Source: Candidatus Rokuibacteriota bacterium
Lineage (GTDB): Bacteria; Methylomirabilota; Methylomirabilia; Rokubacteriales; CSP1-6
Assembly (NCBI GenBank): GCA_016866775.1
Contig: VGLJ01000004.1
Location: forward strand, 1-64,000
Length of the DNA stretch: 64,000 nt
Reading direction: 5' to 3'
Shown in pieces: positions 56,986-64,000 of this stretch. The position numbers and the translations under genes are program-made. The notes under the pieces are model-generated. The model did not search any database. It saw only the letters and a list, made by a program, of their open reading frames with translations, and was not told the origin of the DNA. Positions within the stretch are counted from its first letter, which is position 1. The number at the start of each line of letters is the position of its first letter.

Positions 56986-58185
56986 TTGCGTTACGAGATG
57001 ATCTCCGCCGACTGCCACGTCGACCTCTGCTGGCTGCCGCCCGACCTCTTCACAACGAACGCCTCGCCGGAGCTGCGCGAGCGGATGCCGTACGTCACCG
57101 ACGGGCCGACGGGGCCCCAGTGGGTGACGAAGAAGGGCGCCAGCCTCGGACGCGTGAACGGCATGGGCTCGGCGGGACGCGAGTACATCCCCGGCCGCAT
57201 CCATCGCTCGGACCGCATGGCGTCGACCGGACTCTACGACGACGGCAAGAAGGGCATTCGGCGGCTCACCGATCCCGATCTCCGGGTCAAGGATCAGGAC
57301 CGCGACGGCGTGCAGGCGGAAGTGCTGTACGGCATCCTCGGCGCCACGAGCCGGCTGAACGATCCCGAAGCGTCGGTCGAAGTCATTCGCGTCTACAACG
57401 AGTGGCTCGCGGGCTTCGTCGAGTCCAAGCCGGGCCGATTCGTCGGCCTCGCGGCGATTCCGAACAACCCGCTCGACGCGGCGATCGCGGAAGTCGAGCG
57501 CGTGGCGAAGCGCGGCGCGTGCCGCGGCGTCGACATCGCCAACTCGTCCGACCTGAAGCCGCTGTGGGATCCGTACTGGGAGCCGCTGTGGGACGTGATC
57601 AACGCGACCGGCCTGCCGCTGCACTTCCACACGGTCGGCGGCTACCTGCCGGACCACATCCGCAAGATCATCTTCGTCGGCAGCGATCCGACGCGCGCGA
57701 ACCTGCCCGACGCGCCGAACGTGCCCATGCGCGTCGCGCGCGCGGCGTTTGCGACGAACATCACGCACTTCCAGATCAACATGGCGAACATCCTCACGTC
57801 GATGATCTTCTCCGGCGTGCTGGAGAAATATCCGCGCATCCGGCTGGTGCTCGGCGAGAGCGGCATCGGCTGGATCCCGTACGTGCTGTGGCGCATGGAC
57901 GCGGAGTGGGAGGACCAGTTCAAGGACCTCTCGCTCACGATGCCGCCGAGCGAGTACTGGAAGCGGCAGTGCTGGGCCACGTACCAGACGGATCCGATCG
58001 GCGTGAAGCTCATCGACGAGCTCGGCGCCGACACGATCATGTGGGGCTCCGATTTCCCGCATCCCGACGGGATCTGGCCGGACTCGCAGGAATACGTCCA
58101 GAAGGAGCTCGGCCACCTGCCGGCGGCGACGCGCCGCAAGGTGGTGTGCGAGAACGCGGGGAAGCTCTACGGGCTGATCAACTAG
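56986..58185 (+). CDS. Amidohydrolase-2 family metal-dependent hydrolase
   Basis: A 399-residue relative of the 47188-48336 protein. Metal-site motifs: MISADCHVDLCWLPPDLF, LPLHFHTVGGYLP, LVLGESGIGWIPYVLWRMD and TIMWGSDFPHPDGIWPDSQE, with the same C-terminal VVCENAGKLYGLIN. It begins with a TTG behind GGGGAGGCACGCC. Probably decarboxylates or hydrolyses a carboxylated substrate. The ThDP enzyme gene follows after 16 bases, so the two are co-transcribed and may act in sequence. Confidence 0.9.
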   Translation: MRYEMISADCHVDLCWLPPDLFTTNASPELRERMPYVTDGPTGPQWVTKKGASLGRVNGMGSAGREYIPGRIHRSDRMASTGLYDDGKKGIRRLTDPDLRVKDQDRDGVQAEVLYGILGATSRLNDPEASVEVIRVYNEWLAGFVESKPGRFVGLAAIPNNPLDAAIAEVERVAKRGACRGVDIANSSDLKPLWDPYWEPLWDVINATGLPLHFHTVGGYLPDHIRKIIFVGSDPTRANLPDAPNVPMRVARAAFATNITHFQINMANILTSMIFSGVLEKYPRIRLVLGESGIGWIPYVLWRMDAEWEDQFKDLSLTMPPSEYWKRQCWATYQTDPIGVKLIDELGADTIMWGSDFPHPDGIWPDSQEYVQKELGHLPAATRRKVVCENAGKLYGLIN

Positions 58186-58201
58186 AGGGGGAGAGAACGC
58201 A

Positions 58202-59860
58202 ATGGCTGAAGTCGACGGCGCAACACTGGTCGCGAGGAACCTCAAGAAGCAGGGCGTCCAGTACATGTTCGGGATCGTCGGGTTTCCGGTGCAGCCGATC
58301 GCGGCGGCCGCGCAGAAGGAAGGGATCACCTACGTCGGGATGCGCAACGAGCAGTCCGCCTCGTATGCCGCGCAGGCCGTCGGCTATCTGACCGGACGCC
58401 CCGGCGTCTGCCTCGTCGTGTCGGGCCCCGGCGTCGTTCACGCTCTCGCCGGCCTCGCGAACGCCCAGCAGAACGGCTGGCCGATGATCTGCATCGGCGG
58501 CGCGTCGGAGACGTGGCGCAACGGCATGGGCGCGTTCCAGGAGGAGCGCCAGGTCTACATCGCGACGCCGTTCTGCAAGTTCGCGCACGCGATCGAGCAC
58601 GTGCACCGGATTCCGTTCTACGTCGAGATGGCGGTGCGCAACGCGATCTACGGCCGGCCCGGCGCGAGCTATCTCGACATCGCCGACGACATCATCACCG
58701 GCAAGGTCGACGAGGCCCAGGTCCTCGAGGCCGCGCGCGTCCCGGATCCGCCGCGCACCCAGGCCATGCCGGACGACGTCGAACGCGCGCTGGACGTGCT
58801 CCGGTCGGCGGAGCGGCCGCTCGTCATCGTGGGCAAGGGGATGGCATACGCGCGCGCCGAGGACGAGGTGCGCAAGTTCATCGAGCGCACCCAGGTGCCG
58901 TTCCTCGCCTCGCCGATGGGCAAGGGCGTGATGCCCGACACGCATCCGCTGTCGGTCGGCGCGGCGCGTAGCCACGCGCTGCAGAATGCCGACGTCGTCT
59001 TCCTGATGGGCGCCAGGCTGAACTGGATCATGCACTTCGGCCTGCCGCCTCGGTACAACAAGGACGTCAAATTCATCCAGCTCGACATCGCGCCGGAGAC
59101 GATCAGCCAGAACGCGCCTGCGGCGGTGGGGCTGGTCGGCGACGGCAAGGCGATCGCCGCGCAGCTCAACAACGCGCTTGAAAAGCGCGAGTGGGTCTAT
59201 CCCAAGGACACGCCGTGGCGGAGCTCGATCGCGGAGAAGGCGGCGGCGAACGCGGCACAGATCGCGCCGCAGCTCGCCGACGACCAGGCGCCGGCCAACT
59301 ACTACCGCGCGCTCAAGGACGTCTCGGCGTGGATCCCGGACGACGCGATCATCATCGGCGAGGGCGCGAGCACGATGGACATCGGCCGCACCCAGCTCAT
59401 GAACTCGAAGCCGCGGCACCGGCTGGATGCCGGCAGTTACGGCACGATGGGCATCGGCATGGGCTTCGTCATCGCCGCCGCCGTCGTGCATCCCGACAAG
59501 CCGATCGTCTCGGTCTCGGGCGACTCGGCCATCGGGTTCTCCGGCATGGAGATGGAGACGTGCGCCCGCTACAACCTCCCGGTCAAGATCGTCGTCTTCA
59601 ACAACGGCGGCATCGGACCCGGCCACGCGAAGCATCCGGACAACCCGCTGCAGAACCTGAAGCCGAACGCGCTGATCTACGGCGCGCGCTACGACAAGAT
59701 GATGGAGGCCTTCGGCGGCAAGGGCTGGTTCGTCGAGAACCCGAAGGATCTGAAGAACGCGCTGCAAGAGGCGATGGCGTTCAAGGGTCCGGCCCTCGTG
59801 AACGTGATGATCTCGCAGGAATCCGCCCGCAAGCCGCAGCAGTTCCGTTGGCACTCGTGA
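58202..59860 (+). CDS. ThDP-dependent oxalyl-CoA decarboxylase / 2-hydroxyacyl-CoA lyase-like enzyme
   Basis: A 552-residue ThDP enzyme. Catalytic Glu is in YVGMRNEQSASYAAQAVGYL; the ThDP/Mg2+ motif is SGDSAIGFSGMEMETCARYN followed by VFNNGGIGPG; GTMGIGMGFVIAAAVVHP precedes it. The GFSGMEmET and NNGGI stretches are characteristic for the oxalyl-CoA decarboxylase/HACL branch rather than acetolactate synthase. It would release CO2 or formyl-CoA from a CoA thioester; the CaiB-type CoA transferase at 15676 is a possible partner in the genome. GAGGGGGAGAGAACGC precedes the ATG. A full-length hairpin repeat begins four bases after the stop. Confidence 0.91.
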   Translation: MAEVDGATLVARNLKKQGVQYMFGIVGFPVQPIAAAAQKEGITYVGMRNEQSASYAAQAVGYLTGRPGVCLVVSGPGVVHALAGLANAQQNGWPMICIGGASETWRNGMGAFQEERQVYIATPFCKFAHAIEHVHRIPFYVEMAVRNAIYGRPGASYLDIADDIITGKVDEAQVLEAARVPDPPRTQAMPDDVERALDVLRSAERPLVIVGKGMAYARAEDEVRKFIERTQVPFLASPMGKGVMPDTHPLSVGAARSHALQNADVVFLMGARLNWIMHFGLPPRYNKDVKFIQLDIAPETISQNAPAAVGLVGDGKAIAAQLNNALEKREWVYPKDTPWRSSIAEKAAANAAQIAPQLADDQAPANYYRALKDVSAWIPDDAIIIGEGASTMDIGRTQLMNSKPRHRLDAGSYGTMGIGMGFVIAAAVVHPDKPIVSVSGDSAIGFSGMEMETCARYNLPVKIVVFNNGGIGPGHAKHPDNPLQNLKPNALIYGARYDKMMEAFGGKGWFVENPKDLKNALQEAMAFKGPALVNVMISQESARKPQQFRWHS

Positions 59861-59863
59861 TAG

Positions 59864-59933
59864 ATGGGGGGCCGCCAGAGGCGGCCCCCCAAGCCCCCAC
59901 GCTCCGGGCCCGGAATCAATCCGGGCCCTCCGC
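59864..59933 (-). repeat. Hairpin repeat family 2, full-length copy
   Basis: Read on the minus strand: GCGGA, a nine-pair stem (GGGCCCGGA with TCCGGGCCC) around loop TTGAT, then GGAGCGTGGGGGCTTGGGG, then an eleven-pair stem GGGGGGCCGCC/GGCGGCCCCCC around loop TCT, ending CAT. Same order, spacer and sizes as 27880-27947, but stem sequences differ while remaining paired. It lies directly after the ThDP gene. Further hairpin-prone GC DNA continues to about 59995, without a gene. Confidence 0.72.
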
Positions 59934-59999
59934 GAATGCCGCAGCGCCTCCGGCGGCCCTCCAAGACCCCCGGCGCTGCCCTGGCCACGGCGCTCGACC

Positions 60000-60005
60000 T
60001 ACAAT
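60000..60005 (+). promoter_or_regulatory. TACAAT box, likely -10 for the intron-split EVE gene
   Basis: TACAAT is followed by GCGGCCAT and then the proposed 5' end of the group II intron. Removing the intron puts the box six bases before the ATG of the EVE gene, the same distance as at other leaderless-looking genes in the window. Five of six match TATAAT. Activity inferred. Confidence 0.42.
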
Positions 60006-60519
60006 GCGGCCATGTCGCGTCCTGCGAAGCTGCACCGGACCTGCGGGTGCAAGTCCCGCCTGAGTAAGCGCCGATGCGCTCAGTAGCAGGCCCCAGCGTT
60101 GATGCGAGATCGTCAGCGCCGAGCGGGGCGTCGAGAGCCTCTACGGAGGGAGCGAAGGCGCGGGCCGCAACATCACGTGAATCCTGCCGCCTCGTCAGAT
60201 TATCAGCCGAAAGGCAGGGGAGGCCGAGCCGGGCATGCCACGGCGAAGGCAATAGACAGCGCGCAGGGATCGGAGCGGCGCTGGACTCCTCCGGGGTATG
60301 GGGAGCGGCACGTGTCGACGGCCCGGTGCGGAACAGGAGAGGCCCTACCCGACAGCTCACGTCGGAGCAAGGCCGCGTCGATAAGGCGAGTCCGAAACGG
60401 CGCGGCGTCGGGAGGGAGTCCGAGGGGGTCGTAGTACCGGCGAAGGGCGGCAAGACAACCGCTTGGAGGGAAGGACCCCTGCTTTGATCGCGCGTTCGCA
60501 CGGAGGTAAGCGCGAGGGC

Positions 60520-61839
60520 ATGAGCGCAAGCTCCAATCACCCGGAAGGCAAAGTGCGAGAACTCCAGCGGACGCTGTGGCGAGCGGCCAAGCAGAGTCGG
60601 GGGCGGCGCTTCCACGCGCTGTACGACCGGATCTACAGGAGTGACATCCTGCGGGAAGCGTGGACGCGCGTACGAGCCAATCGAGGCGCTGCGGGAGTGG
60701 ACGGCGAGACGATCGCGGCCATTGAGCAGCGGGGGGTCGAGGGATTTCTGCACGAGATCCAGGCCGACCTCAAGACTGGGCGGTACCGACCGGCCCCGGT
60801 GGAGCGGCGGTACATCCCGAAGGCGGACGGACGGCAACGACCGTTGGGTATTCCGACGGTCCGGGATCGGGTAGTCCAGATGGCGGCGAAGCTCGTGATC
60901 GAGCCGCTCTTCGAGGCCGACTTTCTGCCGGTGTCCTACGGGTTCCGGCCGAAACGAAGCGCCACGGAGGCGTTGGAGACCATTCGGGTCACGGCGAACC
61001 AGCGGCACGAGTACGTAGTCGAGGTCGACATCAAAGACTATTTTGGCCGTATCGACCACGACCGGCTGATGGGGGAAGTGGGGCGGCGAATCTCGGATCG
61101 GCGGGTGCTCAAGCTGATTCGGCGCTGGCTGAAGGCCGGGGTGATGGAGGAGGGGCAGCAAGAGGAAACGGTGGTGGGGACGCCACAAGGCGGCGTCATC
61201 TCGCCGGTGCTCTCGAATATCTACCTGCATGGGCTCGATCGCGTGTGGCAGCGGAAGTGCGGGCACCTCGGCGTACTGATCCGGTACGCCGACGATTTGG
61301 TGGTGCTCTGTCGCACGGAGGCGACGGCGCGGGAAGCGCATCGACGGGTGGGGCTGATTCTCCAGCATCTCGGACTGGAGGCGCATCCGGAGAAGACGCG
61401 CCTGGTGGCGCGCGGAGGCGGCAAGGAGAGCTTCGAGTTTCTCGGGTGTCGGCTGAAGAAGTGTCGGTCGGTGCGGTATCCCGGCCGGATGTTCTTGCAG
61501 CGCTGGCCGTCGCCGAGGAGCATGAAGCGGGTACGAGCCCGCATTCGGGAGTTGACGGACGCGCGGCACAGCGGGGTGAAGGACGTGCGAGAGCTGATCG
61601 CACGGCTGAATCCCGTGCTGCGGGGCTGGGGGAACTACTTTCGCACAGGAAACGCTTCCCTGAAGTTCAACCAGATCGATCACTACGTGCGGCAACGGCT
61701 CGGGCTGTTTCTGGCTCGGCGCCGGGGCCTGCAGTATCGGCACGGAGCGATCTCCCGGTGGTCGTTCGACTGGTTTCGGGAGCTTGGCCTCCATCGACTG
61801 TTCGGCACCGTACGCTATCCCGGCACTGCGCATGCCTGA
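60520..61839 (+). CDS. ltrA: Group II intron reverse transcriptase/maturase
   Basis: A 439-residue intron-encoded protein. RT domain blocks: RANRGAAGVDGETIAAIE (RT0/1), YIPKADGRQRPLGIPTVRDR (RT1/2), VVEVDIKDYFGRIDHDRLM (RT3, first Asp), VVGTPQGGVISPVLSNIYLH (RT4), LIRYADDLVVLC (RT5, catalytic YADD), FLGCRLKK (RT7 area), followed by the maturase X domain VLRGWGNYFRTGNASLKFNQ. No HNH endonuclease domain follows, so target entry would use nascent DNA ends. ATG chosen at 60520, with GGAGGT upstream; the frame is open 19 codons earlier. All catalytic residues are intact, so the element may be active. Confidence 0.92.
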   Translation: MSASSNHPEGKVRELQRTLWRAAKQSRGRRFHALYDRIYRSDILREAWTRVRANRGAAGVDGETIAAIEQRGVEGFLHEIQADLKTGRYRPAPVERRYIPKADGRQRPLGIPTVRDRVVQMAAKLVIEPLFEADFLPVSYGFRPKRSATEALETIRVTANQRHEYVVEVDIKDYFGRIDHDRLMGEVGRRISDRRVLKLIRRWLKAGVMEEGQQEETVVGTPQGGVISPVLSNIYLHGLDRVWQRKCGHLGVLIRYADDLVVLCRTEATAREAHRRVGLILQHLGLEAHPEKTRLVARGGGKESFEFLGCRLKKCRSVRYPGRMFLQRWPSPRSMKRVRARIRELTDARHSGVKDVRELIARLNPVLRGWGNYFRTGNASLKFNQIDHYVRQRLGLFLARRRGLQYRHGAISRWSFDWFRELGLHRLFGTVRYPGTAHA

Positions 61840-61857
61840 CGCCAAGAGATCATCGGT

Positions 61858-61948
61858 AAGCCGTGTGCCCGAAAAGGGCACGCACGGTTTGAAAGGGGGG
61901 TGCTGGAGACGGGCCCGGTAACGGGTACCGCGCCAGCGTTCTACCAAT
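61858..61948 (+). ncRNA. Group II intron domains V and VI
   Basis: Domain V: AAGCCGTGTGCCC, loop GAAAA, GGGCACGCACGGTTT. The catalytic triad AGC (61859-61861) and the two-base bulge (CG) between GGGCA and CACGG are in place. A GNRA tetraloop is usual; here the loop has five bases. Domain VI: stem GCTGG...CCAGC followed on the 3' side by GTTCTACC with A 61943 unpaired as the likely branch point, five bases from the proposed 3' end AAT; six or seven would be more typical. Confidence 0.7.
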
Positions 61949-62366
61949 GAACTGGCTGGTGAAGGAAGAGCCGACCCATTACGGATGGGACGATTTCGTC
62001 ACGGACACGAAAGCCGTGTGGAGCGGCGTCAGGAACGCGCTCGCGCAGAAGCATCTGCGCGCGATCGAGAAGGGCGACCGGGTCTTCTATTACCACACCG
62101 GCGATGAGAAGGCGGTCGTCGGGATCGCGAAAGCGCTCTCGAGCGCGTATCCGGATCCCGACGACAAGAGCGGGAAGTACGTCGCGGTGGATCTCGCTCC
62201 GGTGAAGCGGTTGGCGAGACCGGTCCGCCTCGCCGAGATCAAGGCCGACGCGGCCTTCAAAAACTTTCCCCTCGTCCGGATCGCGCGGCTGTCGGTGATG
62301 CCGGTCACCGACGCGGAGTGGGCGCGGATCGAGCGCCTGGCCGGGAAGGCGCGGGCCGAGGCGTGA
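61947..62366 (+). CDS. EVE-domain protein
   Basis: A 139-residue PUA-like EVE protein. It begins MNWLVKEEPTHYGWDDFVTD and has AVWSGVRNALAQKHLRAIEK and VFYYHTGDEKAVVGIAKAL, the classical motif order (W-x-VRN, F/Y-Y-H, and the aromatic cage positions). EVE domains read modified bases in DNA or RNA and often sit near restriction systems; the type III-like island lies about 6 kb upstream. A group II intron ends at or two bases after the first base of its ATG, so the intact intron still leaves a usable ATG. It has no ribosome site of its own. Confidence 0.9.
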   Translation: MNWLVKEEPTHYGWDDFVTDTKAVWSGVRNALAQKHLRAIEKGDRVFYYHTGDEKAVVGIAKALSSAYPDPDDKSGKYVAVDLAPVKRLARPVRLAEIKADAAFKNFPLVRIARLSVMPVTDAEWARIERLAGKARAEA

Positions 62367-62474
62367 GGCCATGCCGGAATGCCCGGCGCCACGCCCATCA
62401 GGAGGCTGGATGGAGGGGCTGACGCGGCCCGTGTGGGCGGCGAACCTCCTGCACCTGCGCTAAAGGAGACACTC

Positions 62475-63989
62475 ATGGCCATCAAGCGGCCCACGCCATC
62501 CCAGCTCCGCGCCGTCGCCGACGATCTCGGCTTCACGCTGACCGACGCCGACGTCCAGTCGTACCTCGCGTTGATGGAAGGCAGCCTCGGCGCCTACGAC
62601 GCGGTCGACGCGATGCCGGACTACCTGCCGCAGGTCACGTACCCGCGCACGCCCGGCTACCGGCCGGAAGGCGACGAGAACCCGCACAACGCCTGGTACG
62701 TCAAGACCACGGTGAAGGGCGCGCCCGGCGGCAAGCTCGCGGGCAAGCGGATCGCGCTGAAGGACAACGTCTGCCTGGCCGGCGTGCCGATGATGAACGG
62801 GGCCTCGACGCTCGAGGGCTACGTGCCCGACGTCGACGCCACCATCGTCACGCGCATCCTCGACGCGGGCGGCGCCATCCTCGGCAAGGCGCACTGCGAG
62901 TACTTCTGCTTCTCCGGCGGCAGCCACACGAGCGCTGCCGGGCCCGTGCAGAACCCGCGCAAGCCCGGCTACTCCGCGGGCGGCTCCTCCTCGGGTTCGG
63001 CCGCGCTCGTCGCCGCGGGCGAGGTGGACATGGCGATCGGCGGCGACCAGGGTGGGTCGATCCGCATCCCGTCCGCCTACTGCGGGATCTACGGCATGAA
63101 GCCGACGCACGGGCTCGTGCCCTACACGGGGATCATGCCGATCGAGCTGACGCTCGACCACACGGGGCCGATGACGGCCACCGTGCGCGACAACGCGCTG
63201 CTCCTCGAGGTGATCGCCGGCGCCGACGGGCTCGACCCGCGGCAGTACGCGCCGCAGGTCGCTCCCTACACGCAGGCGCTGGGGCAGGGCGTGGACGGCC
63301 TCCGGATCGGCGTCGTCACCGAGGGCTTCGGGCACCCGAACTCGGAGCCGGACGTCGACGCCCGCGTGCGCGGCGCGGCCGCGATGCTCGGCAAGATGGG
63401 CGCGAAGGTCACCGAGGTCGCGCTGCCGATGCACCGGCTCGGGCCCGCGATCTGGACGCCGATCGCGCTCGAGGGCGCGACCGAGCTGATGATGAAGGGC
63501 AACGGCCTCGGCACCAACTGGCGCGGGCTCTTCGTCACGAGCCTGCTGGATGCGCACGCGGCGTGGCGGCACCGCGCCGACGAGCTGTCCGACACGCTCA
63601 AGCTCTCGATGTTCCTCGGGCACTACGCGATCAAGCACTACCGCGGCCACTACTATGCGAAGGCGCAGAACCTCTCCCGCAAGCTGCGCGCCGCCTACGA
63701 CGCCGCGCTCGCCGAGCACGACCTGCTGCTGATGCCCACGCTGCCGCTCAAGGCGACACCGCTGCCGCCCGCGCACGCGCCGCGCGAGCTCGTCATCCAG
63801 CGCGCGTTCGAGATGATCGCGAACACGGCGCCGTTCGACGCCACCGGGCATCCGGCGATGAGCGTGCCGTGCGGCCAGACCGACGGCCGCCCGATCGGGA
63901 TGATGCTGATCGGCAAGCACTGGGACGAGTCGACGATCTACCGCGCCGCGCAGGCATTCGAGGTCGCCGGCGACTGGCGGCAGATGTAG
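62475..63989 (+). CDS. Amidase (amidase-signature family)
   Basis: A 504-residue amidase-signature enzyme. The Ser-cisSer-Lys triad is clear: Lys in GKRIALKDNVCLAGVPM, cis-Ser and catalytic Ser in the family signature GYSAGGSSSGSAALVAAGEV and GGDQGGSIRIPSAYCGIYG. The C-terminal PFDATGHPAMSVPCGQTDG is typical. It hydrolyses a carboxamide to acid and ammonia; the exact substrate is unknown. AAAGGAGACACTC precedes the ATG. The 108-base gap upstream holds a short hairpin (GCCGG/CCGGC) after the EVE gene and a 30-codon ORF that I do not call a gene. Stop at 63987-63989, eleven bases from the window end. Confidence 0.93.
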   Translation: MAIKRPTPSQLRAVADDLGFTLTDADVQSYLALMEGSLGAYDAVDAMPDYLPQVTYPRTPGYRPEGDENPHNAWYVKTTVKGAPGGKLAGKRIALKDNVCLAGVPMMNGASTLEGYVPDVDATIVTRILDAGGAILGKAHCEYFCFSGGSHTSAAGPVQNPRKPGYSAGGSSSGSAALVAAGEVDMAIGGDQGGSIRIPSAYCGIYGMKPTHGLVPYTGIMPIELTLDHTGPMTATVRDNALLLEVIAGADGLDPRQYAPQVAPYTQALGQGVDGLRIGVVTEGFGHPNSEPDVDARVRGAAAMLGKMGAKVTEVALPMHRLGPAIWTPIALEGATELMMKGNGLGTNWRGLFVTSLLDAHAAWRHRADELSDTLKLSMFLGHYAIKHYRGHYYAKAQNLSRKLRAAYDAALAEHDLLLMPTLPLKATPLPPAHAPRELVIQRAFEMIANTAPFDATGHPAMSVPCGQTDGRPIGMMLIGKHWDESTIYRAAQAFEVAGDWRQM

Positions 63990-64000
63990 GCGGCGGGGAG

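Larger units (their letters stand above)
60014..61948 (+). mobile_element. Group II intron with RT/maturase ORF
   Basis: A retroelement of about 1.9 kb. Near the 5' end is GTCGCGTCCTGCG (group II introns begin GUGYG, so the third base deviates) and then CGGGTGCAAGTCCCGCC, a stretch often seen in domain I. About 500 bases of structured RNA follow without another gene. The RT/maturase ORF occupies 60520-61839. Then come a clear domain V (about 61858-61890) and a domain VI-like hairpin with a bulged A (61943). The 3' end is placed at AAT (61948). Joining the proposed exons gives GCGGCC plus ATG AAC TGG, restoring the EVE start codon. Boundaries are by eye, and 5' and 3' ends could be off by a few bases. 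Confidence 0.72.

Noticed and set aside
59864-59933. Rho-independent terminator
   Set aside because: The hairpins are strong but no T tract follows on either strand, and the same element occurs within coding DNA, so repeat is the better call.
60463-60519. Upstream extension of the RT reading frame
   Set aside because: Nineteen extra codons are open, but the better ribosome site and usual N-terminus favour the ATG at 60520.
62371-62463. Thirty-codon ORF between the EVE and amidase genes
   Set aside because: No ribosome site and no recognisable motif; the composition is that of the local GC-rich DNA.
1-64000. tRNA, rRNA and CRISPR arrays
   Set aside because: No cloverleaf-compatible intergenic segment, no rRNA signature and no regularly spaced direct repeats were seen; intergenic spaces are mostly under 200 bases.

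Overview
The window is high-GC DNA (about 70 % by eye), densely coded on both strands, from a free-living chemo-organotrophic bacterium. It carries many small-molecule catabolism genes: CaiB-type CoA transferase, hydantoinase A/B, fumarylacetoacetate-hydrolase-like proteins, ThDP enzymes, acyl-CoA dehydrogenases, luciferase-like monooxygenases and amidohydrolases of the 2,3 family. It also has peptide-type ABC importer parts and a SPINDLY-type glycosyltransferase. The mixture resembles soil or groundwater lineages such as Candidatus Rokubacteria (Methylomirabilota). That is inference from gene flavour; there is no rRNA, no tRNA and no marker gene here.

Layout. 0-3.5 kb: peptide/nickel-type ABC importer (two permeases and a binding protein, minus strand). 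3.5-10.5 kb: a tandem nucleotidyl-cyclase-like protein, a tiny basic protein, a methyltransferase/SPINDLY glycosyltransferase pair, a frameshifted REC-GAF-adenylate cyclase and a small exported protein. 10.5-31.8 kb: amidohydrolase, pseudouridine synthase, two-way catabolic genes (CitE-like/CaiB pair, enolase-superfamily enzyme, two aldo/keto reductases, esterase, LLM oxidoreductases, HpaB-like hydroxylase, FAH protein, SDR, 6PGDH-like). Several of these are broken by frameshifts or deletions. 31.7-40.7 kb: a tightly overlapping minus-strand operon (DUF3303, alpha/beta hydrolase, FAH, ThDP enzyme, HyuA, HyuB, FAD monooxygenase). 40.8-51.3 kb: orphan binding protein, VOC, SMP-30, ABM, two transporters, class II aldolase, amidohydrolase, CAP protein and two acyl-CoA dehydrogenases. 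51.3-56.2 kb: a type III-like restriction-modification island with an intact methyltransferase and a shattered ATPase and restriction subunit. 56.2-64 kb: nuclease-fold DUF2161 protein, amidohydrolase, oxalyl-CoA decarboxylase-like enzyme, a group II intron, an EVE protein and an amidase.

Most unusual content. (1) Two families of multi-hairpin repeats: one with two hairpins whose stems differ completely in sequence but keep the same geometry, one with three hairpins. Each family has a copy lying in frame inside a protein gene (hyuB and an aldo/keto reductase). (2) A group II intron that appears to split the start codon of the EVE gene exactly. (3) A recurrent TAnnnT box 6-9 nt before start codons that lack a Shine-Dalgarno sequence, pointing to leaderless transcription, including a 19-bp divergent intergenic space with two overlapping boxes. 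(4) A tandem cyclase-like protein in which metal Asps sit only in domain 1 and the Asn/basic transition-state pair only in domain 2, like animal C1/C2 cyclases. (5) Six loci broken by frameshifts or internal deletions, which may be real decay or assembly error.
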